This document shows, one piece after another, positions 12,301 through 23,292 of a stretch of 64,000 nucleotides of DNA (positions are counted from its first letter, which is position 1; each line of letters begins with the position of its first letter). The translations under genes and the position numbers were made by a program. The DNA lies in assembly GCA_007922225.1 (NCBI GenBank), contig ML679946.1, positions 90,610,407 through 90,674,406 of the forward strand. The letters are read 5' to 3'. A model generated the notes under the pieces. That model was given only the letters and a program-made list of their open reading frames with translations, did not search any database and was not told the DNA's origin. Source of the stretch: Emydura subglobosa (Eukaryota; Chordata; Testudines; Chelidae).

Positions 12301-13582
12301 TTGTCTAAAACCAAAGCAAGTGTTAGGAAATAAGTGACGGCCAAAAGTTGCTAAGTAACAAAAGAGGAAGGATTCATGCTCATCTAATAAAGCTCGATGA
12401 ACTGGTTTCTTCAGAACCTTCAAGATCAAATGTGCTACTCAATGAAAATGTCTGCATAAATGGCAGAGCAGAGGGACACTAATGAGTCTGATGATCCTAG
12501 AAGCAAGACATTCGCAGTGCCACAGTCTGCATCAAAATATAGCTGCAATGCCTATGTAAGTACCAAATCCAGATCTTCCAGCAGCTCATCATCATCATCA
12601 TCTTCATTCAAGGGCAACAATGCTATGGGGCCATTTAAAAACAAAAAACACTTGCGTACAGCAACTCGCCATAAACAATTACAGTGCTGTTTGATTCAGA
12701 GACCATAGTGATCTTTGTTCTATTCGTCAAAGCCTTCTCATTTGCAGGCTGCTGCCATCTCGCAACACAGCAGGCAGCTAATAGACTCACAGTCAATCAC
12801 TCTTTAGAGGGGTGCAGGTGGCAGGCATGCTCCGAAAAGCTGTTCTGCATGAGCAGGCTTCTGTCGCAGTAAAAAAAACAAACAAAAAACAAAACAAAAC
12901 AAGCTTGGGGTTCATTCACAGCATACTGTGACAATAAAGTCACTCTGCATTTCAAATTCCCATTTCAAATTAAAGCTGATGTTGAAATATAATTAAGTGT
13001 ATGAGAGAATTGCTGGAAGAGACAATTGGATTTTTAATCTGGACGTGCGTTTGATCAGAAGAGCCAGAAAACCATGTAAATATGTCTGTAAATACCTATT
13101 AAGGTGAGAGGGCATGCTGGGATTACAGGATATCTCCTAGAGATAAAGAGATGCTGAAGCAGAAACAACTGCACTGATATCTGTTGAGTGTCTCATCTCT
13201 GAAGATGACAAACACAATGATACTGGAGGTGTCCCGGGAGCCCCTTGATAAAATTCTAGCATCAGACCGAAGAGAAAGTTTGGTTGATATTCCTGTCTCT
13301 GTATCACCCACCCCCTTCTCCATCTATCACTAACATATCCATGCCACGGATTACTTATACCCAGGACTCTGAAAAACACCCTGAAGAGCAAATGTTTTCC
13401 CACTGGAATGGACCCGATTGTACCACACTACAGGTATTTTAAACCAAAAAAAAAAAAAAATTCCCAAGGGTAGGAAAAAACCCAGGTCCCTAGCAGGTCT
13501 TCAGCCCCTCTCCATATTACACCATTTATAGCCTTCTTCCAAAACTCACGATCACACGCCAAGGTGTGGGGCAAATTAATCT
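9399..13582. other. AT-rich intron with no recognised repeats
   Basis: Apart from the CTCF-like core at 10027, a short ATC/TCA trinucleotide run at about 12588-12606 and simple A-rich runs, I see no gene, transposon or RNA. The serine-rich frame across 12460-12708 only reflects the trinucleotide run. Confidence 0.6.
10027..10040 (+). promoter_or_regulatory. Possible CTCF-binding core
   Basis: CCAGAAGATGGCGC matches the published 14-base CTCF core CCASYAGRKGGCRS at 13 of 14 positions. Motif match only; occupancy is unknown. Confidence 0.35.
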
Positions 13583-13841
13583 TTGTCTGTCTGTCTACAG
13601 AGCAAAGAAAAACTGACTTGGGCTCGCGGGGCTCAGGCTGCAGGGTTGTTTCACTGCTGCATGTAGGCTTCTGGGCTCGGGCTGGAGCCCAAACTATGGG
13701 ACCCTTCCACCCCCCAGGGTCCTAGAGCCTAGGCTCCCACCCAAGCCCAGAAATTTATGCAGCAATGAAACAGCCCCACAGTCTGAGCCTACTGACACAG
13801 GCCAGCCCCAAGTTTTCCTGTGCTGAGTAGACATACCCTTT
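13583..13841. mobile_element. Palindromic MITE, GGGCTCGGGCTGGAGCC type
   Basis: The left end contains GTCTGTCTACAG and the right end GAGTAGACATACCCT. The central part is a fold-back: GGGCTCGGGCTGGAGCCC on the left pairs with the CCTAGAGCCTAGGCTCCCAC region on the right, and GTTTCACTGCTGCATGTAGG pairs with TATGCAGCAATGAAAC. It is non-coding and of the same family as 5917-6213. Confidence 0.7.
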
Positions 13842-14056
13842 GAGGTCTGCCGATATTTGGTTCGTGTACTGAGCCTTTGATCTCTCCTGTGGTTGTCTTC
13901 CATCCAACGTCACTTCAAGCATCACCCTACCAATATAATTCTTCGGTCTCTGTTGAATATGCCCTTGTCAACATAGCCTAGGCTCCCTCAACTTGTTTTC
14001 AATTGAAGCAACCCACACTAGGTCCTTTACAATCTCACTCGGTTTTCTATCACGGC

Positions 14057-14156
14057 NNNNNNNNNNNNNNNNNNNNNNNNNNNNNNNNNNNNNNNNNNNN
14101 NNNNNNNNNNNNNNNNNNNNNNNNNNNNNNNNNNNNNNNNNNNNNNNNNNNNNNNN
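14057..14156. other. Assembly gap (100 N)
   Basis: Exactly 100 N, which suggests a placeholder of unknown true size. It is immediately followed by GC and then a run of 18 G, a likely cause of the sequencing break. Confidence 0.99.
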
Positions 14157-15044
14157 GCGGGGGGGGGGGGGGGGGGCTGGCTGGCTGGCCTGGGCCACTC
14201 CAGAAGAGTGGCACTGAAATACTTGCAGTTGGGAGGGCTACTATTGGTCAATCCCAGCACCAGGCTGAAGCAGGTCTCTTCAAGTCATAGGGTCTTAGTA
14301 GAGTTGAAATTTCTGAATCTTCAGAATTGCTGAAGTGTGGTGTTGTTTTGGTTGATTTGTTTTTTAGTTTGGTGTTTTTTACAACTAGCTTTAATTTTCA
14401 GCTTCCACGAGAGGGCCATCACAGATGGGAAAGCAGTATCATACTTTGGTTCAGCATTATAGTAACTTATTGTCCTGCCCATAGAATGAGATGTTCACAG
14501 ACCACTAGCTATTTGGTTTGTTACAGAATTCTGAAAGTTGACATGGCAATAGTATTTTAGCTATTAACGAATCCACCAGGCAAAACCTCAGCATTATACT
14601 TGGAAGTTTAGCCAAACAACATGAATGGGATGTGTGAGAAAGTTTATGTATTAAATATGCAATACAATCAGTGCAATCTACTGCTTAGGAGCACAAAGCA
14701 AGAACATTAAGATCTAGATGAGAAAGTAGTTTCATATTTAAAATAAAAGTTTTAATGCAAGTATGCATGGCCCCTGAAAAGTGAAATCTACCTATAGTCA
14801 AGCATAGGCAGGTACAGTGCAAACTTTCCAGCACTAACTCATACACTTTTCCCAACCGTGACCTGGAGGTACCCACCTCTAAAAAGGTGAGATGATAGCT
14901 TAATCTCCGTGCCTGTTCACTTCTTACCCACCAAAATTCTCTATGAGTGACCAGTTGCAAAGTGAAAACCTTTTCACTGAAGAACAGAATGCTGTCAATT
15001 TGTTTCCCAGAAGCAAACAAAGAGCACCATCTTTCAGCTGATAC

Positions 15045-15945
15045 TAGTGCTGTCAATGAATCGCAGTTAGTGCATACAATTAACGCAAAACAAATTAACT
15101 AGATTAATAAAAGTAGTCACAATTAATCACAGTTTTAATCGCACTGTTAAATAATAGAATACCAGTTTAAATTTACTATAATTTTGGATGTTTTACTACA
15201 TTTTCAAATATACTGATTTCAGTTACAACACAGAATACAAAGTGTACAAGCGCTCAGTTTATATATATATTTTTTTACAAATATTTGCACTGTAAAAAAG
15301 ATAAATAAAAGAAATAGTATTTTTCAATTCACCTCTTATAAGTCCATTCAGTCTTACTTTTTCTTCAGTCAATCACTAAGACAAAAAAGTTTGTTCATAT
15401 TTATGGGAGATAATGCTGCCTGCTTCTTATTTAAAATGTCACCTGAAAGTAAGAACAGGTATTCACATGGCACTAGAGTAGCCGGTGTTGCAAGATAGTT
15501 ATGTGCCAGATATGTTAAACATTTGTATGCCCCTTCTTACTTCGACTTGTAGGTTTCTAAAGTTTCACATTGTTTTGTTACTGAGTGCAGTTATGTAAAA
15601 AATAGTAATTCTACATTTGTAAGTTGCATTTTCACATAAAGAGATTGCACTACGGTACTTGGATGAGGTGAACTGAAAAATACTATTTCTTTTATCTTTT
15701 TTTACAATGCAAATATTTATAATAAAAATAATAGCAAACAGTGATCACTGTACACTTTGTATTCTGGTTTGTAATTGAAATCAATATATTTGAAAATGTA
15801 GAAAAACATCCACAAATATTTATAATAAATGTAAATTGGTATTTTATTACTGTTTAACAATGTGATTAAAACTGCAATTAATCACAATCACCTTTTTAAT
15901 CTCGTGATTAATTGTGCTTTTTTTTTAAATCTTTTGATAGCCCTA
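15045..15945. mobile_element. Non-autonomous hAT-type fold-back transposon, 901 bp
   Basis: The element starts TAGTGCTGTCAATGAATCGC and its far end, reverse-complemented, is TAGGGCTATCAAAAGAT. The flanks GCTGATAC (15037-15044) and ACTGCTAC (15946-15953) agree at 6 of 8 bases, consistent with an aged 8-bp hAT target duplication. The two arms (about 15045-15345 and 15655-15945) are long inverted repeats: for example ACAGAATACAAAGTGTACA on the left is mirrored by TGTACACTTTGTATTCTG on the right. There is no transposase frame. The superfamily call rests on the TSD length and the ends. Confidence 0.8.
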
Positions 15946-16184
15946 ACTGCTACCAAACCCAACTGGATAGACAGAGCTAGTGCATGGTGATGAAAGGCTT
16001 TGCATCACAATATTATGCACTCCCATGCATTTCTGTAACTCAGAAATATTTAAACTCCATTTTGTTTAAAAGTCGACTCTTTGAATAAAGTCCCAGCATC
16101 AAGCACACTTCTATGACACTTACTATCCACTGAAGAGAAGGGATTATAATGGCTTATTTGGCAGTCTCCGAATAAAAAAGATGA

Positions 16185-16365
16185 TTAAGTGTTAGAAGAC
16201 CTGGGTTCCACTCCCTGCTCTATGACTCCTTGGCCAAGTTACCTAACTACTATGTCTTTCCATCTATAAAATGTGGGTAATATTTATGTACCTTACAGGG
16301 GCATTACAATGATTCATTAATATCTGTAAAGCTCTTTGACATCATCTAAAGTAATATCCTACAAC
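16185..16365 (+). repeat. MIR-type SINE
   Basis: GAAGACCTGGGTTCCACTCC, GGCCAAGTTACCTAACTACT, CTATAAAATGTGGGTAATAT and AAGCTCTTTGACATC follow the order of MIR blocks in plus orientation, antisense to MTSS1. Confidence 0.8.
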
Positions 16366-17640
16366 TGGAGACTGGCATTACCACTATACAATGGAACCTC
16401 TCATCAGTATTACAAATAAATACTCCTGTCAAAGTCCATCAAATTAAAAAAACGGGGTAAAAAAAAAAATCAAAGATTCTGTGTTCTCATAAATAAAATG
16501 CATTATTCAGAACCCACACGCGTGTCCCCCCAACCAAGCCTAAGATGACCAAAAACCTCTTTATTATAAACTAATTAAATGAAATGCTGCATACTACTAC
16601 TACAAGGAGGCCACTGTAAAGGCTTAAATGGTTCTATTTCCGTGCCCATTTGTTATTCAACACCACAGAGGAATAAAAAGGAGTAGGGCTGGGGGAGGGG
16701 AGAGGTTAAATTGCTTTATTAGAATCATTCTGTTCTACTTAATGATCATGTATCAATGAAATGGTTATTTGATGAAACATGCAGCTGTATAACTACAAGG
16801 CCTTCTGTATACTCAAAGCAGTTGGCTACAATCAGCCTCTTATCTCGTCTATCCTTTAACATCATTGTTGAGCAGTCTACAGAAGGTTAGCATGACAACT
16901 GTCTTTCAGGAAGTGACTTTAAGACTCCACTTAAGTGATTCCTTTTTATCCTCCAGGGCAAAGTCCAATTATGTCAGACACCCAAAAGGGAAGGGAAACT
17001 ATGAAAAGTGGACATAATATTTTGCAATTTCAAAGTTATTAAGAGATGCTTCCATCTCAGAGCATAGATTAAATAAGCCGCTGACTATAGGCTAGATTAT
17101 TAAATGAATTAAACACCAAGGCTGTGACAAGCTGGCAAGCAGTAGGAATTCTAAGCTTGTGGCCAACGCACAACCTTTATTCAAACTCTTAAGAGTAGGC
17201 AGTTTTCATTACGGGTTACAAGCCGTAAAAGCCCTGATCCTGCAAGCTATTCATGTGGTGGGCGCGGGGGCGCCTGTGCCGACATGCAGCCCCACAAAAG
17301 TAAAGGATGGATGGATCAGTGCCACAGAGACTGGCTCTGTTAGGATTTTTTGGGCTAACTGGAGCCTAGCATGGCTGCAACATTGTTTGCCTGCACTGCA
17401 CCAAATACCATTACAATATTACAAACTTGTTTGAAGCCATGCCATAAGCTACCTTTGGGGGTGGAGGGAGTTTTTGGTCACAGTATTCTTTCGGTCAGTA
17501 GAGGTCTGTCTCCCCACACAGAAAGGAATTATTGGTAAAACAATTGAATGTTGGGCAACTTCAGCAAGCTCCTAGCTGAACTGCACTTGGGAAATATTTC
17601 TAAACATTGTTGCTCAAGGTGAATAAAAATTAAGCAATTT
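16366..17640. other. Intron with no clear features
   Basis: Mostly AT-rich and non-repetitive to my eye. The 17159-17434 reading frame is short and has no recognisable domain. A GC-rich patch (GGTGGGCGCGGGGGCGCC, near 17257) is isolated. Confidence 0.5.
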
Positions 17641-17910
17641 TCTGAGGCTACGTCTTCACTGACGGCAGCAAATTCACCGCCGTCAGATGGATTTCTCTGG
17701 ATCGACTGAGCGGTCAGTGAAGACCCATTCAGTTGATCCAGAAATCGATGTATTAAGACCACCTTCTCAAGTGGAGTAGCGCTGCATCGATGGCACGCAG
17801 AACAGAAGCAGAGAAGTCGACGGAAGTTACGCATGTTTTTTGCGTAGCTTGTGTAACTCCAGTCAACTGCTGCCGAATCTCGGAGGTAAGTGTAGACAAG
17901 CCCTGAGGTA
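17641..17910. mobile_element. MITE with GGCTWGTCTACACT-like ends
   Basis: The left end is GGCTACGTCTTCACTGACGG. The right end reverse-complemented is GGGCTTGTCTACACTTACC. CTGAGG occurs at both flanks and may be part of a target duplication, but the exact ends are ambiguous. The 135-residue open frame on the minus strand across it is accidental. Confidence 0.65.
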
Positions 17911-18326
17911 CAAAAGACAATTTTTGAAGCTTTCATTAATTTTTTTTTAAAAGGTTAGACATTTTTTAAACAAGGGTGAATTTGCAATTGTTACAAGGTC
18001 TAAACTCCCTATTAACTATTTTCATTTAAATCGAAAAAACCACGATTATGACAAGCCAAAGTCATGCACTGCATAGCCACGCAATTGTCACCACTGAATA
18101 GATGAGGTGTAATATTCAGTACTGCAGCCTATTTGAAAAAACTACTGGATAACATATTTAAAGGGGCTTGGATATGAGCATGCCACACTGACTGAAAATT
18201 TTCCCAGGCCATGTGATTCTGTTCCAGGTTGGTTGAGAAAGAAGTATAGCTATTTTATCTGTGCTAAGGATGCCAAAGCCTTTGCAGACACAAATCAGAG
18301 GAAAACTGCCTCAGAGATGTAGATTT

Positions 18327-18551
18327 GGCCTTGTTTACAAAGAAAGGGTTTGTCACCTACAAACTCTCTTAGTGTAGATGCAACTTATACTAGCAGAAAG
18401 GGTTATTTTGCCAGTATAGCTTATACCTGTTCCCCTGAATAAACTAAACTATACTGATATAAGGGCTTGTACCATAAGACTTTTGCCAGTATAGTTATGT
18501 CAAAATATCATACCCCTGACTGACATATCTATGCTGGCAAAAGTTTTTTAA
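18327..18551. mobile_element. Diverged MITE
   Basis: GGCCTTGTTTACA at the left, internal TAGTGTAGATGCAACTTATA, and paired CCAGTATAGCTTATACC / GCCAGTATAGTTATG blocks resemble the element at 46648-46788. The termini are poorly preserved. Confidence 0.45.
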
Positions 18552-21285
18552 TTAAATGTGAATGATGGATCTCAGTAAGATACAGAGGTGCAGACTATTC
18601 CCGGAGAGCAACAAAACTCTGCCCTCTGAGGAGCTCCAAACAAGTTTTGGGAATTAAAAACAAAAAACCGTAAAAACAACAAAACCCTCAATGTGAAAAA
18701 ACATGTAAATGGTTTCAGCCCAGATTCATTCAAGTTACTATCTGTATTCAAAAAGTTCCATTTGGAATACAATGTTCAGTTAGGTCTTTGATTTCCATAG
18801 ACTCCAGCAGTGGGTGCACTTAGTGCAATACTTGGTTGAATTTAGGATATTGGAAGAGCATGCAAATACAGAAGAGTCCATTGGACTATACCAGATTACT
18901 GGGCACCAAAACACTCTGTGAAACCCTATATGTATTAAGGGTTAGATGAAACTGATGACATATGTGGGACATTACTGCTACTGGAATTCTATTTGATATC
19001 CATATGGAAGGTTGACTTGGAACCAAACACAGCTAAATCTAACAGGTGCAAAAAGCAGAACAAAGAAATTGTCACTCAAGTCAGCAGATACAACTGAGAA
19101 CACACAGTGAGCAGTTCTGCAGAGTCTGGCAGTGCTATTTTTACACTGTCACTTTTCTGAGCAGAACAACTGTAAAATATTTTTTGTCGTGGAGTAAAAG
19201 GGAGGATGGTGGGGTGACAAAGTAAAGAAATTCACTCAAGGCTATCTTAAAGTTAACATAAGATTATCCTTTCCATGAAATCTCATAGGTCTTCATTCAA
19301 CATACAAGAATACAATACAAAAGTTTAAATTAAAATGACAACATTAACGAACAAAAATAATTAAGTGGCCTTCTGCACAACAGGGCCCAATAAAGCATGT
19401 AGAGGAGTGCTATACTCCATTTCCAGGTACTCCGTGATGTGCTACATTTCCTACTTGTGAATGTCTTTCGCTTTGCATCAGTGTTAACATTCTTTCACTG
19501 TGTTTAGTGGATATAAATGCATTTAGGAGTGCAATAAAACCTTGTTCTGATACTCTCCAAAGGCAGCTGCTGTGCATTCTTTGAAGCCGATTTTAAAAAA
19601 TTCTGCTCTCAACTGTATTATGAAATACCTGTGAACTCCGTCTCCCAGGATTAATTCATTGTATACCAAAATTAGTTTCAACATGGATTGGTATAAAGAA
19701 TGGAGCTTTAAAATCAACTGTCTTTTTCTCACCACTCCTCTAGACAGCAATTTCTTAGGCAAAATTTGGAGAATTTATGAACTCCTTTAACCCAAAGACC
19801 GCTAACCCAAAGTATTAAGTTTAAGGTTGGTACCTGTGACATTAAAATGATTACCTAGATCCCATGAAACCTGCTAAGGTATTTTACCCAGTGCTGTGTT
19901 CAAAGACGCATGCTGGGCTGTAAAGCAGGTTAATCAAAGATAACCAGTTGGCTTGGCAGTAATATTTTGCATTACTGCAACTACTTTCATCTCCAGCTTT
20001 CTTACATGTGTTACATAGTTATGCTTTTCCACAAATGGATGGAGACCAGCACCATACAGCGTAACACCAGCTGTTTAAGGCCAGTAGGCACAGGAATTTA
20101 GTACACAACACTGACATCAATGGAAAAAAGCAATACTCCACCTGTTATGAAAAACACAATGAGGGCAATAATCTGCACACACAAAAGTCAAATGTCTTTT
20201 CTCTTCTGGCCATATAAATGCACTAAACACTACAAACTCTGAAATAAACTAAATCCAATTACAAAATTTGTCAATTTTGAATTTAAGAACAGTACTGTAG
20301 CATCTTTCCCACCTCTGCATACAAGCACCAGTAGAGGACTATGCTTTATATATTAATAAACTTGCATACCAATTAGCAGATTAATTTACAGGTGGGAAAT
20401 CTGATGAGGCCAGCCCTGGTTCTCCAAACAAATTCTTAGCTGGCTTGAGTGAAGTGCTCAGCTGCCAAATGTACTGTTTACCCCAAAAATCTTTACAACA
20501 ATCTAAACTGGCATGTTGAATTTAAAACACTTCTGTTCAATCATAGAGCGTAAAAGTGGGAATAGCTTCCTAAGATTTTTACTTTGCAGGTAAAACCGGT
20601 AGATCTTACAAAATATCCTTCATTAAAAAAGCTGTGAATTGTTGCAGTACTAGGACATGGCAATTCTGGAGCAAAGCAAGATGTTTAGAGTGTTCATTTG
20701 CATGCAAATACCAAGCATGTGGTCATGTCTCACTGCTGCTGAATCATCAGTGAAGGCAGGCACAGGGGAAGTAAAATGTGTGGCCATCCCGTGAAACACA
20801 AATGCAGGATTCAGCACCATTCCACAAAAGACAGAAAAATGTCTTTTTGATTCCTTCTTTAAGAAGATCCCCACAACTATGACGAAAACTTAAGGGTTCA
20901 GATTGTTAGACTGCACACAGGTAACTTTGCTATACAGTTGCTATTATGGTATGCACAAATTAAACACAGACAAGTAAGTTTTGAACAAGAAAGCTTAGTT
21001 TTAAGACACTTTGCGCATTCCCTCACTGAAACTAACCGTAAAATGCTCCAAGAAACCCACCCTAGAGATGACAGATTTTTTTCCCCTAATCACGGAGCCC
21101 AAGACAAGAAGCTAACGGAAGGAAGAACAGCCTGAGAGAAAAAAATTAATCAAAAAAGAGAGGGGAAAAAAAGATCCATAGAGACACAAGTTCTTCTGTA
21201 TCCCTATAAAGGACAGTGCCATCACCGCATCTACTTTACAGTTTGTAACCAATCAAGCTTGGGTGGCTCTAAACAAGCATTCTGT

Positions 21286-21286
<1 letters not shown>
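18552..21286. other. Intron with no recognised features
   Basis: No repeat family, exon or RNA is recognisable. The short reading frames here have no known domain. Confidence 0.5.

Positions 21287-21368
<82 letters not shown>
21287..21368. repeat. CA microsatellite, 41 units
   Basis: An uninterrupted run of 41 CA dinucleotides. Length variation between individuals is expected. Confidence 0.97.
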
Positions 21369-21369
<1 letters not shown>

Positions 21370-23249
21370 CGGCTGATGCTTTCTTAGTAACTATGGCAGG
21401 TAGGAATGCTCCCTTCCCTGCCAGTATACACAGCTAGCACATGGCTGTCTTCTTGTAACTCATTTGGCCCACTTCTTTTGCTGTGCAAATGGAACTCCAC
21501 CTCCCCCCCCACACACACACTCAAAGAGCACTTGTGTAGCCAGTTTGGCTGGTTGTCCTTCCTCACAGTCTTTTGTGCAGTGGAACATTCCAGAATGCAC
21601 CACCCGTTGCTGCTGTGTGCATGACTTCTGGGTACTCAGTTCCCACCTCAGGCATTAGCTGCCCAAATGTATCCAGACTGCTCTGAAAGACGACATGGCA
21701 AAGCAGCCTGGTAGGTGTGGACAGAAACACAGTGGACACTTGTTTGTATTGTGAAAAATGTTTGTGTCAACACAACTCAACCACATGTGCTAAATGAGTC
21801 AAATGCCAGTGTTACAACCTAGTTACAGAGATTCTCTGGTGTATTTGAGAGGACCTAAGAGAAACAGGGGCTAACCTCTGGGATAACACAAATTTATTTG
21901 GATGCATTTGTACACAGTTATTTTCTCCATGCTTCCTAAAGCACATCAAAATACATTTTGCACTGCTTTTCAAGGTTAAATTAACTTACGCCTATTGATA
22001 CTGAGATCAGTGTCTGGTCATCTGACTTTTGGGTAATAAGGTAAGTTCATCCAAACTTTACACCTTCTCACCCCTCTTTGCCACTCTCTTGTTCTACTAA
22101 ACAGACCCCATCAGCCTTTGCTTAGGAAGACATGCCTGGTTTATAAAATTGTCAATTAAAGATGACAGGAAATGTCAGAACAGGCAAAGGGGCTTTTGAC
22201 CTAGACTCTAAGCGCTCTGGTGCACAGGACCAGCATATAAATTACAGGTTTACAGGAAACTACTTGGAAAGATTTGCCTGCTATTTAGAATTTATTAACT
22301 ATTCCCAGAGGAAGCACTTTGATTTAGTGCCATGTTCCCACATTAGTAGTGATGCTCTTGTATTACAGACTTGTCTTCCTCCCACTCTCTCTCTACCATG
22401 ACGGAGGACTCTTGTTTATTTCACCCAGCTGCTCTTCTGAAGATGGTCAACATGAGAACCAGGATGCTCTCAGACAAAGAGCATGACCCATCTATACAAT
22501 TACAGACCATTTTATAAGTAACTTTTGTAATGCTATATTGAAGCAGTAGGGGGAAGTAAAACCTCACATTGCTCAACAGTAACTCCACAAGCCAGAGCAT
22601 GTTTGCAATTTCCTCACTTTGTGGGAGATATGCCCTCTAATGGAGGCCCAAAGAAAAGTTAAAAGATCTATTACTAATGGGAACTTAAGTGGTGAAGCCC
22701 TGTGTTTTGGAAGCTGAAGCACCTGAGTTTTGGAAGCTGAAGGACCTGAGTTCTAGTCTCAAATCTCCAGATCCAAGTATGATTAATTTAAAACTGATTA
22801 TATGCAGCACATGAATGAGTTACAAATTATGGCCAATAACGGGACAGAAAACCCCCAGATGGAAGGTGCCGTCTTGAAGATCAGGAAAAACAGGAGTCCA
22901 CAGGACAAGAACGCAACATCTCTGAAAGGATGTGAGATGATGAAGGGAGACCAACCATAGCTACTGTATATGCAGTTACTTTCTCTCTACCCTGCACAAT
23001 TACTGGTAATGCTTTCAGGGAACCATCTGTTCCAACTAACACTATGCCCAAAATATGAGCATTATGGACATCAATAAGAGCATCTTGTACTTGACAGTAA
23101 ATGTCAATGAAAACAATGTAAGAGATCTAATGAAATTTCTCACAAAAAATATCAAAGCTATATTCAGATCAGTAATCAAAGCTACTTTAGATCACATAAA
23201 TTCTACCATAGGGAGCGTGTGTCCCCCCACCCCCCCATATACACCCATA

Positions 23250-23251
<2 letters not shown>
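21369..23251. other. Intron, mostly unrecognised
   Basis: Holds a 23-bp direct tandem duplication (22704-22726 and 22727-22749, one mismatch). Otherwise nothing recognised. Confidence 0.5.
22704..22749. repeat. 23-bp tandem duplication
   Basis: Two adjacent copies starting GTTTTGGAAGCTGAAG differ at one base (C versus G). A small local slippage or duplication event. Confidence 0.95.

Positions 23252-23292
<41 letters not shown>
23252..23292. repeat. Compound TC/CA microsatellite
   Basis: About 15 TC/CT units are followed directly by six CA units, preceded by a C-rich patch (23222-23236). Confidence 0.95.

Noticed and set aside
12460..12708. Serine-rich 82-codon frame
   Set aside because: The serine run comes from a TCA trinucleotide repeat. 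There is no supporting homology or splice context.
13968..14290. Open frames spanning the N gap
   Set aside because: They consist largely of undetermined residues and low-complexity glycine or proline, so they carry no coding evidence.
14685..15056. 123-codon minus-strand frame
   Set aside because: No recognisable domain or splice context, and it ends in the border of the hAT element.
17529..17936. 135-codon frame on the minus strand
   Set aside because: It runs across a MITE whose sequence happens to be open.
21287..21368. CRISPR-like regular repeat
   Set aside because: It is a simple dinucleotide microsatellite in a vertebrate intron.
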